From Symsagittifera roscoffensis (Eukaryota > Xenacoelomorpha > Acoela > Convolutidae), in the NCBI RefSeq assembly GCF_963678635.1, contig NC_087068.1, positions 4,921,079 to 4,981,078 on the forward strand: a DNA stretch of 60,000 nucleotides, written 5' to 3'. Both the position numbers and the translations under genes were made by a program. Each line of letters opens with the position of its first letter. Position 1 is the stretch's first letter. Shown here piece by piece: positions 17,871-27,562 of this stretch. Below the pieces are notes generated by a model. That model did no database searches. It saw only the letters and a list, made by a program, of their open reading frames with translations, and was not told the origin of the DNA.

Positions 17871-19400
17871 ATGACCACTGGAAAAGTAAAAATCGACCCA
17901 TATGCCACAGGTCATCCTCCAAACGAAGGAACATCCTATATACCAGTTAATTTTGAAAAAAGCAACGGACAACCTGGTGGACATCTAAAACCCCATGACA
18001 CCAGAAGCACACGCTTACAAGAATTATCACTAATGAATACTACATATTTCGGTAATATCCACTATGATATTCATTTAGATATGAAACTAGATTATACAAT
18101 TAGCCGAATTTTTCAAGAAATGTCACTCTCCGAATTAGAAACACTACACCAACTATGCGAATTGGAACGAACACAAATATTACAATCACTTGCACTAGCA
18201 GTATTAAAAATACCCTATGCAGGATACTTATTATCCGGAAATATATCAAATTTTTTAGACTATGAAGGAAACATCTTATGGTTTTATACTTGTACTAAAA
18301 AAGTATCACCACTATACGTTTTTGAAGATAAACGATGTTATAAAAGAATCCCTATCTTTTATAAGAATAAAGTACATTTCGTGGATACACTTTCACGAAG
18401 AACCTATTTCTGGGATACCGCAGTCCCATGTGGATCAGAAAACAGCCACAATGTAGTACAACTAAACCCTGATGAAAATAAATATTATCTTCTCACTCCA
18501 TATCCCACATTAATGCAATCACTCAAAAAATTTTCACCAGAAAGCATTCGCGCTATTGCTCGAAACCCAAATATAGACTTACAATCAATAGGAATCTATT
18601 CAAAATCAGATATTCAACATCACATTAGAACACAACAATTCCAAGAATTATTAACACAAATGGACACTATACAAAGACAATCAATAGACCAAAATTTACG
18701 CAAACTTGCAGAAACCGCAGGATTTGCCGATATCTACACGCAAGACTATAGCGGATATTTTAAAGACATTAAAGATTATATATATCTAAACGGTGAAAAA
18801 TACCGTCCCCAAGATATATCACCAATTAACATTTTTAGCTTTGTTACACTCAAAAATGAGATCCTCGATTTTCTAGGATGGCCCTACTACATCTTAGAAA
18901 AATTGACTATTTTATACGCAATGTTTAACTTTATTGGATTTCTTTTCTCACTTTTAAAAGGAATCTACAACACATGTGCTATACACACACAAGTAAACAG
19001 GCAAGCAAGCGTAGCACGCATACTCTTTGCAGGATTTTTTGGAATCTTTTCTACATCTATAAACAAAATTCTTTTAGACGCACAAATAAAAGAATATAAC
19101 ACAAAAATAGCAACACGACAAAATACATACGACGAAGAACACAACAATGTAGACATAACGCCAACGGCACCACAATTACCACCCCTACCAAATAACCATC
19201 CACTATCCCTAGTCCCACGAAATTTTCGAAATTTAGCCATCACACATAATCCAAATTTTCGACTCACCACATCACAAAGTCCCATCCAACATATAATGAC
19301 ACACCAGTCACACAATGATAATACTTATGAACAAATTATTGAACAACCCCATACCACCGCTTTTCAGTCTCAAAATAATCATTTTTTTAGCCCACGATGA
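17871..19400 (+). CDS. env: Env-like glycoprotein, C-terminal part with membrane anchor
   Basis: Same frame as the middle part, open from 17856; first ATG at 17871. Ectodomain with paired Cys (FYTCTKK, DKRCYKR, AVPCGSE). A strongly hydrophobic segment about residues 345-367 (ILYAMFNFIGFLFSLL) is the likely transmembrane anchor, and a second lies about 385-400 (ILFAGFFGIFS). A polar tail of roughly 100 residues follows. Layout fits a retroviral-type Env, but I cannot assign a fusion class. The stop overlaps the next ORF's ATG as ATGA at 19397-19400. Confidence 0.6.
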   Translation: MTTGKVKIDPYATGHPPNEGTSYIPVNFEKSNGQPGGHLKPHDTRSTRLQELSLMNTTYFGNIHYDIHLDMKLDYTISRIFQEMSLSELETLHQLCELERTQILQSLALAVLKIPYAGYLLSGNISNFLDYEGNILWFYTCTKKVSPLYVFEDKRCYKRIPIFYKNKVHFVDTLSRRTYFWDTAVPCGSENSHNVVQLNPDENKYYLLTPYPTLMQSLKKFSPESIRAIARNPNIDLQSIGIYSKSDIQHHIRTQQFQELLTQMDTIQRQSIDQNLRKLAETAGFADIYTQDYSGYFKDIKDYIYLNGEKYRPQDISPINIFSFVTLKNEILDFLGWPYYILEKLTILYAMFNFIGFLFSLLKGIYNTCAIHTQVNRQASVARILFAGFFGIFSTSINKILLDAQIKEYNTKIATRQNTYDEEHNNVDITPTAPQLPPLPNNHPLSLVPRNFRNLAITHNPNFRLTTSQSPIQHIMTHQSHNDNTYEQIIEQPHTTAFQSQNNHFFSPR

Positions 19401-21202
19401 GCCGCCAACTTGGATCACTACACCGATCAAATTCCCACCCAACCAATCTTACCTCTCCAATCCCAATAATACCACTTTTTGCTTTTCCGCCACCCGATTT
19501 TCCATCTAGTAATGTAACATCAGGCATGAATTCCGACACTAATTCACACATCTCAGTTTTATATTCCATCTCACAACTCAATAACCCGAATATTGAAACC
19601 CCCGATGAATTTGCCGACTCAGAACCATCCCCATCCAATAATTTTCATAACTCTTCTAAATTTTCTCAACCCCCTTTTCAACCCATATTATCCAATAACC
19701 CTGACCCAATCACTCCCACACCCTCTTATGCTTCCCAAGTTACCCCAACCTACTCCTCATACCATTCTGACCAATCATCTCATTCTCCAGACACCCCCCG
19801 AATCTCCCCAGAGCTAGATAATTTTATTACCCTTCAACAACAACCCTACCACCTTAATACCCCAACCATAAACCAAATCTCCTCCACAATCAATTCATCC
19901 AACCCCCCTACCCCTACACCCTCTTCAAATTATACTGAATCATTAGCACCATCATCCACATCAACTGAATCTTCACACAATACTAATAGAGCTTACCGCA
20001 CTTTTAAAAGAAAGTTCCCCAACCATCCTTTCCCAGCAAAACCAGGAACAGCCCGTGAATACATCAACCACCCCAAGCATACTAACACAAAAGAATTTTT
20101 AGACATCACCTTACCCTCATTCCCACAATACACCTTAAACACCCCCCACGACACTAACGAAACACGCAACTTTGTAGATGAATACGTTTTAATGCCCACT
20201 CTCTCTTGGACCTCATATTATCATTTTACTAACCCTCTTTGCTTACCTTTATCTAACACTCACATCGATATAGAGCGAAATACGGACATGCTATATCGAC
20301 TCACTACACCACTAACCGCTAGACAATTTACTTACGTTGGATATAAAAAATCACTAAAAACACACACTGCACCTAGAGCTAACGAATATACACTCGAATA
20401 CTATGATCACAACATCATCAGAGCTAACCAAGATCAATTCTTAGACGACGATCGCTTCGCTAATCCACAAATTACCGAGAAATTTTTCATCAAGACACCA
20501 TATATATTTACACTAAACATCTTCGACCGAAAGTTTGATCACATTATTTCAGAAGCACTAACAGACACACAAGCATACGAAAGTTTTAAAGAACGCTTCC
20601 AAATATTTTCACTAACCTTTCATTTCCTTGCACCACACGAAAGAGATTTACACTGCTCACACGATATTATGTTGCGCACTAAACAAACCCACACATATAG
20701 TTATTATCGCTTCATTCAAAATCACTTTGACCTACACACACCCTCTAGACAACCACACCATCGTTTTCAATTCATTAATTCCAAATACACTTCACCATTT
20801 TTCCTAAATTTCACATATTGCATTAAAGATACTAACCTTCATGGTATTCTTCGCAATTATGATCCCATAACCCAAATGTACATCTTCTGTCCCATCACCA
20901 AGACCTTCAACGCCGAAGAATCCCGACCCTTCCTTATCCCGCACGAGTTTGTACAACCCATAGAAATCCCAATTTTAGAATTCATCCACAACACTAAATT
21001 CAATCACAAATTATATAATCTAATCCAAAATACACCTTATGAGTTTGCAGTTGGCACTGAAGAACTAACCACTATTAAGGCACTTCAATTGCTTTGGCCA
21101 CTGCTTCAGACTAAAAATATCATCCGCATCTTAGCTAAACTACTAACAACTTCAGAACTAATTCACGACATCTTCCCCCACGGTTTTTTCCCCGACGACT
21201 AA
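19397..21202 (+). CDS. 601-aa accessory protein, unknown family
   Basis: Begins inside the Env stop codon (ATGA). Residues about 1-195 are Ser/Pro/Thr/Asn-rich and look disordered (for example PPTPTPSSNYTESL). Residues about 195-601 appear folded, rich in aromatic and His residues, with several Cys (LHCSHD, FTYCIKD, YIFCPITK) and no signal peptide or membrane helix. It ends PHGFFPDD at TAA. A canonical 5' splice site begins three bases after the stop. It is the last large ORF of the element, where complex retroviruses place regulatory genes; that analogy is positional only. I recognise no homologue. Confidence 0.6.
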   Translation: MSRQLGSLHRSNSHPTNLTSPIPIIPLFAFPPPDFPSSNVTSGMNSDTNSHISVLYSISQLNNPNIETPDEFADSEPSPSNNFHNSSKFSQPPFQPILSNNPDPITPTPSYASQVTPTYSSYHSDQSSHSPDTPRISPELDNFITLQQQPYHLNTPTINQISSTINSSNPPTPTPSSNYTESLAPSSTSTESSHNTNRAYRTFKRKFPNHPFPAKPGTAREYINHPKHTNTKEFLDITLPSFPQYTLNTPHDTNETRNFVDEYVLMPTLSWTSYYHFTNPLCLPLSNTHIDIERNTDMLYRLTTPLTARQFTYVGYKKSLKTHTAPRANEYTLEYYDHNIIRANQDQFLDDDRFANPQITEKFFIKTPYIFTLNIFDRKFDHIISEALTDTQAYESFKERFQIFSLTFHFLAPHERDLHCSHDIMLRTKQTHTYSYYRFIQNHFDLHTPSRQPHHRFQFINSKYTSPFFLNFTYCIKDTNLHGILRNYDPITQMYIFCPITKTFNAEESRPFLIPHEFVQPIEIPILEFIHNTKFNHKLYNLIQNTPYEFAVGTEELTTIKALQLLWPLLQTKNIIRILAKLLTTSELIHDIFPHGFFPDD

Positions 21203-21205
21203 CAG

Positions 21206-21283
21206 GTAAGTATGAATTAAATGAATATTACTAACTAATTAAAATATTAAAAACTCACCATTCTTTATCCATGTTTTCTTTAG
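21206..21283 (+). other. 78-nt spliceosomal-type intron after the last stop codon
   Basis: Donor CAG|GTAAGTATG, an exact TACTAAC branch-point word at 21229-21235, and a pyrimidine-rich acceptor TTTTCTTTAG|A ending at 21283. All three signals are near-perfect and correctly spaced for a short intron. The junction lies 3 nt after the TAA of the 601-aa ORF, too close to mark that stop as premature for exon-junction-dependent decay. A reverse-transcribed element keeps an intron only if the genomic RNA escapes splicing. Confidence 0.65.
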
Positions 21284-22775
21284 ATTTTTAGCCTTCATCC
21301 GACGATCACCTACAAAAACCACAAAAGACAAATAAAGATCGCAAATTTCATCAAACAGATTTCAACAATTCTATTAATCTCTTACACTTATAAATTTATA
21401 AATTTAATACCAATGCAGTAAATTCATTTCTAAAAAATTTTCCCCACAAGCAGTAAATCTAATTATGATGAAAATTTGTAACTTAATTTCCCCCAACAAC
21501 TAGCAGTAAAATTAAAATTCTATGTAGTAAATTCATAAGAAGCAAATGCAGTACTAACCTTTTGATATTCTCATTCATTCGCACAGAAATTCTATCCACA
21601 CTCGCACAGCTCGCCCACGAAGAATTGTTTAAAATAATGAATTTCAGTTTCAAGTTTTCACACTCAACAACTCTAACATATAATAACATGTTTCAAACTT
21701 TCCTTTAACCCGGTTGGAAAGGAATTACATACTAAACAAAACTAACCAATGCAGCTTACTAAACACCACAACACATAGCATAACAGCATGACTAAGAAAA
21801 GGAAACCAACGGTACCCAAACCGGATTAACCCAGTTTAAAACTGGATAATTTATTCTTTTGAAGACTATTATAAAGTCTAAGAAAGAAATAATAAAACAC
21901 AAAAAAGTCGAAAGACAAACCCATACCACAAACAATTTGATTTTTGGAAAAAGGACACAACCAACAAAACATAAGAAAAACCACAACAAACCCAACATAA
22001 AACGTTGTCACATAACAGGACCCCTCACAAAAACCGCATGAAATCATACTCCCACTCCTGGCCTAACCCACCAGGAAGGACGTCCTGAGCATGCTCTATA
22101 GCCGGCCTAACCCACCGCGCTACATCCACGCTTTGTGACCACACCTCTATTTTTAATAAGAGCTACTCAAGTGTGAGTAACTCTTCAAAATAACCGAACT
22201 AAAACAAAAAGCTTTTGTGAAAACAACTAACTAAAATCATAATTAAAAAATATTAAACTAATAAATGTTTTATAAAATGTAAATTACATTATGCAATACA
22301 TAGATCAGAATACAACACCAAGGACGAACATCTAAAGACAAAACGACCCCACTACACTCGAGAGAGAATGACCAACCACAATCGATATGCCACTCACAAT
22401 CACAACTCAAAGAATTTAGAGTACGACTTGACTTCGCAGAAAAGGACTTCATTGAACTAGACCAATGACCACCTCGATGTTCAAGTATACGTACAGATCC
22501 GAGTAACCAGGCATCCCCTCCACGCACAATCTCCACGCAGAACAGAAAAACCTGACATAGCAAACCATTCTGAAATCAGATTTGAGTTTGTTGCAAAGAC
22601 TTAGTCGTTGTCACTAGAAGACACAACGTCTTATGTCTCTAACTCCAGCTTCCTGGAACTTCTTTAACAAAGAGAAAACAGAAGAAATATGATGTTCGCC
22701 AAACACCAACGTCCATCATCCATCCTTCGAATTGCAGAAGAACTATTCTAAAAAACTCTGTAAAACCCGGATGGG
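21284..22775 (+). other. 3' non-coding region of the LTR element
   Basis: About 1.5 kb without a convincing ORF. GCAGTAAAT-like words cluster at 21415, 21450, 21503, 21524 and 21548. GGCCTAACCCACC is repeated at 22060 and 22104. CCAGTTT/AAACTGG forms a short palindrome at 21831-21845. Just before the 3' LTR the sequence is CCCGGATGGG, a weak polypurine tract. Small frames on either strand here have no recognisable domain. Confidence 0.6.
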
Positions 22776-23186
22776 TGGAACCTGATCTAGACTACATTTT
22801 ATGATTGGATAATTTAGATATTTTACCAATGTAAAGTATTTAATATTAACCAATCATGATCCATCTAACTAACAACCCACTTATTTGTAAGTGCTGAAGT
22901 TACTTGTAATTTCAGCACCAGAGAGATTTGAATTTAACTTAGAAATTAGTTGGACTCTCCCGAGCACTTCAGCAGCCGCAATAAACCAGTATACCCTAGA
23001 TCTATTGAGCCTAGCAGAGACTAGTTAAACAACCTGAGACTAGATAGTATAAGAGTAAGATTAGGATCGGTATTAGACTAAGAAGTTGCACGAATCTATC
23101 CGGCCGAAAATAAGATAGCGTGACGAGCAGACGGTGTACCCTATCCGAAATTACTCTATGAGTTAACCAACATCGGTCCTAACTCA
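22776..23186 (+). repeat. 3' LTR, 411 bp
   Basis: Begins TGGAACCTGATC and ends CCTAACTCA, the same as the 5' LTR with no difference found by eye. It contains AATAAA at 22980-22985 and is followed at once by the TTAT target duplication. Confidence 0.97.
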
Positions 23187-23190
23187 TTAT
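23187..23190. repeat. target-site duplication TTAT, right copy
   Basis: Matches TTAT at 4300-4303. The match does not extend to five bases. Confidence 0.85.
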
Positions 23191-23204
23191 ATAATGAAAA
23201 AAAA

Positions 23205-23280
23205 CTAATGTGCATTTGGGACTCGAACCCGAGACCTTAGGATTCAGAGACAACCTCTAGGTCAATTGGGAACCAGTCTC
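23205..23280 (-). other. tRNA-like remnant or SINE head
   Basis: On the minus strand, GGTTCGAGTCC (23229-23219) is a perfect pol III B box and TGACCTAGAGG (23264-23254) fits an A box. A T-arm with loop TTCGAGT forms. The acceptor ends do not pair, so it is not a functional tRNA gene. A run of eight T (23204-23197) follows as a pol III-type terminator. It lies about 20 bp from the LTR element's insertion point. Confidence 0.6.
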
Positions 23281-23896
23281 AAGTTGCAAAGATTAACTTA
23301 TAAATTACTTTCATTCTGAACTTCAGTTTTACGAAACGTTGTTAACACAAGTCTAGTTCTTCTCAGCATTACACTTGCTTTCGCAAGTGTTATTTATTAC
23401 AGATCAGTCGAGATCAAATCTATAAAATTTAGAAAATGCAACTGAGGTAGTTATGTCATTTTGATTCGATTCGCCCTAATTTCCACTGCCTGTGCTTGAA
23501 GTGAGCCTGAACACCAATTTTTATTGATTTGTTCCACCTAATTGTTTTTCCGACCATTGTGCTTTGACAATTTTTAAAGAAGCATTTAGGAGGTTTATCG
23601 ATGCTGTTGTTTATGCTTTAAAACAAAAGCTTCGCACGCAAGTGCTAGCAATACAAACTGTAAATCTTGAAAAACATTATCGACATTTTGTTGAAAAATT
23701 AAGTTCAAGTCTTTTGCGAGCTCTAACAAAAAAGTCTCCAAAAACACATCATGCTTCTTTTTCAACACGAAAGCGCAGCGCAATTTTGTTCCACATGTGA
23801 TACAACAAAAGCATAGAAAAAAATGAAGTGAAAATGAAAATTAACAGAAAAAACACAAGGTGAACCAACATTTTCGTTTGTTTCAATAAAAGAAAA
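23281..23896. other. no gene seen; one hairpin
   Basis: AT-rich sequence. ACACTTGC at 23371-23378 and GCAAGTGT at 23383-23390 form a perfect 8-bp hairpin with a 4-base loop. No coding frame or domain is recognised. Confidence 0.5.
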
Positions 23897-24975
23897 CTAG
23901 GGCCCAGCTAAAGTTGGAGGCAGCTATTTGATTTTTTTGAAATTGTTATACTGATGCGGGATGAAATGGGTAATTTCAAAACCTAAAATGGTTTTGGCTG
24001 AAACTTTAACTGCTTGTCTCTTAAAATACTTTTAGAATTTTTCCAAAGACAAAACTTTTCTGAGTGGGGTCGCTTCTTCTGCTGAAAAAAGTCTCGCCAA
24101 GGGTTTTTTCGATTGAATCTATAGTTTCAGATTAAGAAATAAGTAGGTCATGGTCGTTAAATCAGAAAAGATCTTCAACACCGGAACTATCGTTTGAATA
24201 CTTACCCTTAGAATTTTTAGGCTAGTTTTCGAGGTATTTTTCTAAAAAATGGAGGCGGCCACTTATTCAGGTAGGTTTTCAATGAAACGTTGTTTCGATT
24301 GAACCCTTGATATCAGAATTGGCAGGACATTTACCAAGAAAAGTTTTAAAAAAATTCCAAGCAAAGCGGTCAAAAAGGCAAAAAATTCGAAAACAAAAAC
24401 TCATAGCTTCTTGCGCTCAAAAAAATTTAGGCAGAGCGGCTTCTGCAGCAGAGATTCACACAGAAACTATTCTTCGATTGAAACAAAAACCTCAGACTTG
24501 AGAGGATAGTTTTCGAGAAAGGTCAAATAGTTTAAAAAACTGAGAAAAAGAAAGACTTTTTCCGAGGGTCATAGGTTTTTGAGGAAAAAAGTGCTTATTG
24601 AAATAATCAGGTGAGTTTCTAGTAACAAATTATTTCAATTCCACCCATAGTCCCAAAATTAGAAGTGTGCTTTCAAGAAAACGAAAAGAAAAATCAAAAA
24701 CTGGAGTCAAATTTTTCAACATACTTTTTCGCAGGTTGTAGAGGTTAAGTAAAGGTGAGATAGAAACGAGGTGACTAAAAGAGATTATGATACTTTATAG
24801 GCGCACAAGAGATGAAGCAAACTTTCGAAAGATATCAAGTTTTTGAAAGACGGTGAAAAACAGTTGTTGAGAAAATGTTTTGCAAAAAGTGAAAAATTAT
24901 ACAAAGTTTCTCAAAAAAATATATGAATGTAAGAAACTCATTTCCGTTTATTTTCATAATATCTGTTTTTATCAT
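23897..24975 (+). repeat. tandem-array repeat element, copy 1
   Basis: Begins with CCAGCTAAAGTTGGAGG, then CTGATGCGGGATG, and continues as degenerate units of about 165 bp, each carrying words such as TTTTCCGAGGGTCATA and GTAGTTTTCGAGAAA. It ends near TTTCATAATATCTGTTTTTATC. The same order of words occurs at 53981-54955 and, more diverged, at about 58130-59215. Open frames inside it reflect the repeat. Confidence 0.7.
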
Positions 24976-24979
24976 ACCA

Positions 24980-25560
24980 AAAATATCTTGCTTTCATAAT
25001 ACTAAGCAAAAACAGGAAAACATGCAAACCCAGGTATTTGAACTTTAGGTTAGCAACGGAACAAAACCTACGAAGCGGAAACAAAGACGACCATTTTTCA
25101 GCACAAACCATTTGAGCCTAAAAAAGAAACATTTAAAAAAAAAGAAAAAACAACCCTCAACAAACATTGAGCAGTGCTTGCAACCACAATGGTGCTTGCA
25201 TACAGTACCAAAAAAAAAGCGGCGATATAGCAGCCACGCTTGAGCAAACAAACAAAAAAACTTCAATTCAATTTTTACCGAAAGGTCCTACCAGAGTTGA
25301 GACAGAACCCACATTACCTCCGAGCCAACTAGGAAGTAATTAGGTAGTTATTAAGGTTCAATTTGAAGAAAAAAAAACTGAAATTTCTCGAGAGAAAAGC
25401 TGTTCACGGTACAAACTGTTCCCGATTCCCCGAAAACTATTTTCGCTATTCCCGATCACAAGACTGTGAAAAACGCTAATTCGATACTTGAATTAAGATA
25501 TAGAGAATGAGACAACTATTAATAATATAGATCAAACGAGACAATGTTTTAGGTGATATC
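24980..25560. other. AT-rich spacer, no gene seen
   Basis: Contains A-rich stretches and no frame with recognisable protein character on either strand. Confidence 0.5.
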
Positions 25561-25625
25561 CAAAGGTGTCAAACAATCCAAAGGCCAACTACCTGCAAAG
25601 ATGTCTAGCATTGAGATGAAATGAA

Positions 25626-25961
25626 ATGATTGACAAAGAAACAGTTGACGAAGACCGGCGGCGAGGAAGGAAATCAAGAAAAACGTTGGTAACAGGAGCG
25701 ACAGTCGGCGAAAGATACCATGTACCAAAGGCTGATCTGGAAACGGTACCGACGGCGAGAGAAGGTAAAAGACGACCTAAGAAACAAATGCCGAAGCCGG
25801 CTGACACCAATTGGGGCACGAGATCAGACAACGAGTATGAGGGGGACGCAAGACGAAATAACCCACTGATCTTATCAACACCGCAGGCACTAAATCAGGC
25901 AGAAGAGCCGACGGCAAAATTCTTTCAAGGACCGGGCGACGAGTGGGACCATCTCTTTTAG
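25626..25961 (+). CDS. unassigned 111-aa ORF in a GC-richer island
   Basis: Lies in a block of distinctly higher GC than its surroundings. The translation is charged and Arg/Lys/Glu/Pro-rich (for example REGKRRPKKQMPKPADTNWG) with no recognised domain. It abuts the decayed gypsy pol fragment that runs on the opposite strand and may be mobile-element DNA, or antisense to an integrase tail. Weak as a gene. Confidence 0.2.
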   Translation: MIDKETVDEDRRRGRKSRKTLVTGATVGERYHVPKADLETVPTAREGKRRPKKQMPKPADTNWGTRSDNEYEGDARRNNPLILSTPQALNQAEEPTAKFFQGPGDEWDHLF

Positions 25962-26163
25962 TTGTCCAGCGCATCGGAGACAGAAATTTAGGCAGGTACA
26001 GAAAATTAAAAACCAAAATTGTGGCGGAAAGTACGCATACGCTTAAAATGAATCATGGTACCTTGCTTAGGAAATGCGGGGTCGCGGAGCAAGTTGGGCT
26101 TCGACATTTTGTTCGTCTAGCATGCAGGTTTACATTTAGGAACATTCGACCAATTATGGCTTT

Positions 26164-26484
26164 TTAGTTAGGTTTCGAAGTACGGTGTTCGCCTCCCTGC
26201 CGTGATGTGCCTCGAATGGCGTTATTTTGAGTGTCGCGTTCGGTGAAAATCTCAATGCTCCTAGTGCTCTTTCCACCATTTTCTCCAAGAGTTCTGGTTG
26301 TTTCTCCCTGTGCGTATGTTGAAATGGAGTTTTTCAAACTCCCGATCGCTCTTTCTACGCAACCGGTGGCTCGGTGATCATTAACCGGCGACTGTACAAT
26401 TTCAATGCCTTTGGCATTAAAAAACGTTTTGACATTATTTGACATGAAATTCGTCCCATGGTCAACATGAATCTTTCTTGGCAC
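26164..26484 (-). pseudogene. gypsy integrase core, second half
   Basis: IHVDHGTNF and GCVERAIGSLKN carry the second Asp and the Glu of the DDE triad with exactly 35 residues between them. It is in the same frame as the piece at 26563-26898 but separated by two stops. The C-terminal part becomes unrecognisable. Confidence 0.85.
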
Positions 26485-26562
26485 CTCATGATTATATATT
26501 TATTGTTTGAGAAATTTTAGTAATTTATCCGAATGATTTGTGATGCATACCATCGCGGATGG

Positions 26563-26898
26563 CTATCTTGAAAATCTATCTATTGCTACTATCACATAAT
26601 TTTTCGATTCCTGCGGGTAGTTTATGGGCTCCAAAAAATCCAGCTGAACGGCCTCATTCAGCTCCTTAGGTTCAGGTATCTTGCCTAGGTTTCCTTTAGA
26701 ACACATAGGTTTTAAGTTCTTACCGGCGAGAATACACTCCTGGCAATTTTTCGCCGTGGAAGCGATTTTCCGATGGATGCAAGGATACCAAATATTCTTC
26801 GCCGCTGCAAACATGTTATTCTTTCCATGGTGGTAATAGTGTAACCGATTGTTGATAGCTTCATGTAAAGAAGTTGGAATAACTAATTTATCATCCAT
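26563..26898 (-). pseudogene. gypsy integrase zinc-binding domain and core start
   Basis: H and C ligands are visible in RLHYYHHGKNN and KNCQECILAGK (HHCC type), then the first catalytic Asp in AVQLDFLEP and a VAIDRFSR motif. A stop ends the frame right after this. The same frame resumes after a second stop with the rest of the core, so the gene is dead. Confidence 0.85.
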
Positions 26899-27562
26899 CC
26901 ATAGGCAGTTTACTTTAATGTGAAAGTCATTTACAAATTGAGCCTAATATCGGTTCATAGCATAGACTTTTGATACAGTTTCCGGGTACCAGTAAATACA
27001 GTAAATAACACTGGTAATGCGGTAGATTTGGAAACAACTTTAAAATTTCGGGGAATTACAGACATAATAGTATTAGCCGGGTTAACCGTTGGGAATATTT
27101 CATCAGAAAAGTTTGAGAGAATTGATAGAAAGGTGTTTGTTTTAGTACTATTTGTCTCTGTCGTGCTGCCATTTAGATTTCCTTCCGTTAATTGTTCCAC
27201 TTCATCCTCACTGCTTGTAATACTTGGCTTTTGTTTTAAAATTTTCTGAATTTTCCGCATTGATTTGTTCATGTCCTTTGAGCTTCTGGTATTTAAATTT
27301 GTTCTATAAAAAGATTGTGATTATAAGTCTGTGTTTATAAGTACTAATAGCTCTAATTAATCTATTTATAGACTCGAGTGACCGTCGGCACGGCTTTTCA
27401 CATGACCTGTGGCGTATGCATATCTCTGCATTCTTATTGGCTGTTTGTTGTAGCATGATTGTTCGCCCTCTACCGTCGGCTTCTCTTTTCGAAATTTGCA
27501 TATTTTATTGCCATTGGCTAATTTTCGATTTGATATTTTAATTATACTTTAACTACTGTGGT

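Larger units (their letters stand above)
4304..23186 (+). mobile_element. 18.9-kb Ty3/gypsy-type LTR element with Env and accessory ORFs
   Basis: A complete insertion: TG...CA LTRs of 411 bp, TTAT duplication, primer-binding site two bases after the left LTR, then Gag, Pol in the order PR-RT-RH-IN, an Env-like ORF and several unassigned ORFs, all on one strand. Typical gypsy elements are 5-10 kb, so this one is about twice the usual size. The coding strand is visibly rich in A and C and poor in G, unlike the flanks. Pol and Env carry in-frame stops and a frame change, while the two LTRs look identical on reading. The YLDD reverse transcriptase, DX35E integrase and GPY-type integrase tail place it in Ty3/gypsy (Metaviridae) rather than copia or Bel/Pao; the subfamily is not determined. 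Confidence 0.97.

Noticed and set aside
22060-22135. Second tRNA-like sequence in the element's 3' region
   Set aside because: The minus strand has an A-box-like TAGCGCGGTGG, but no B box or T-arm at the right distance; the resemblance comes from the repeated GGCCTAACCCACC.
22762-22775. Polypurine tract before the 3' LTR
   Set aside because: Only GGATGGG precedes the LTR; too short and interrupted to annotate as a separate feature.
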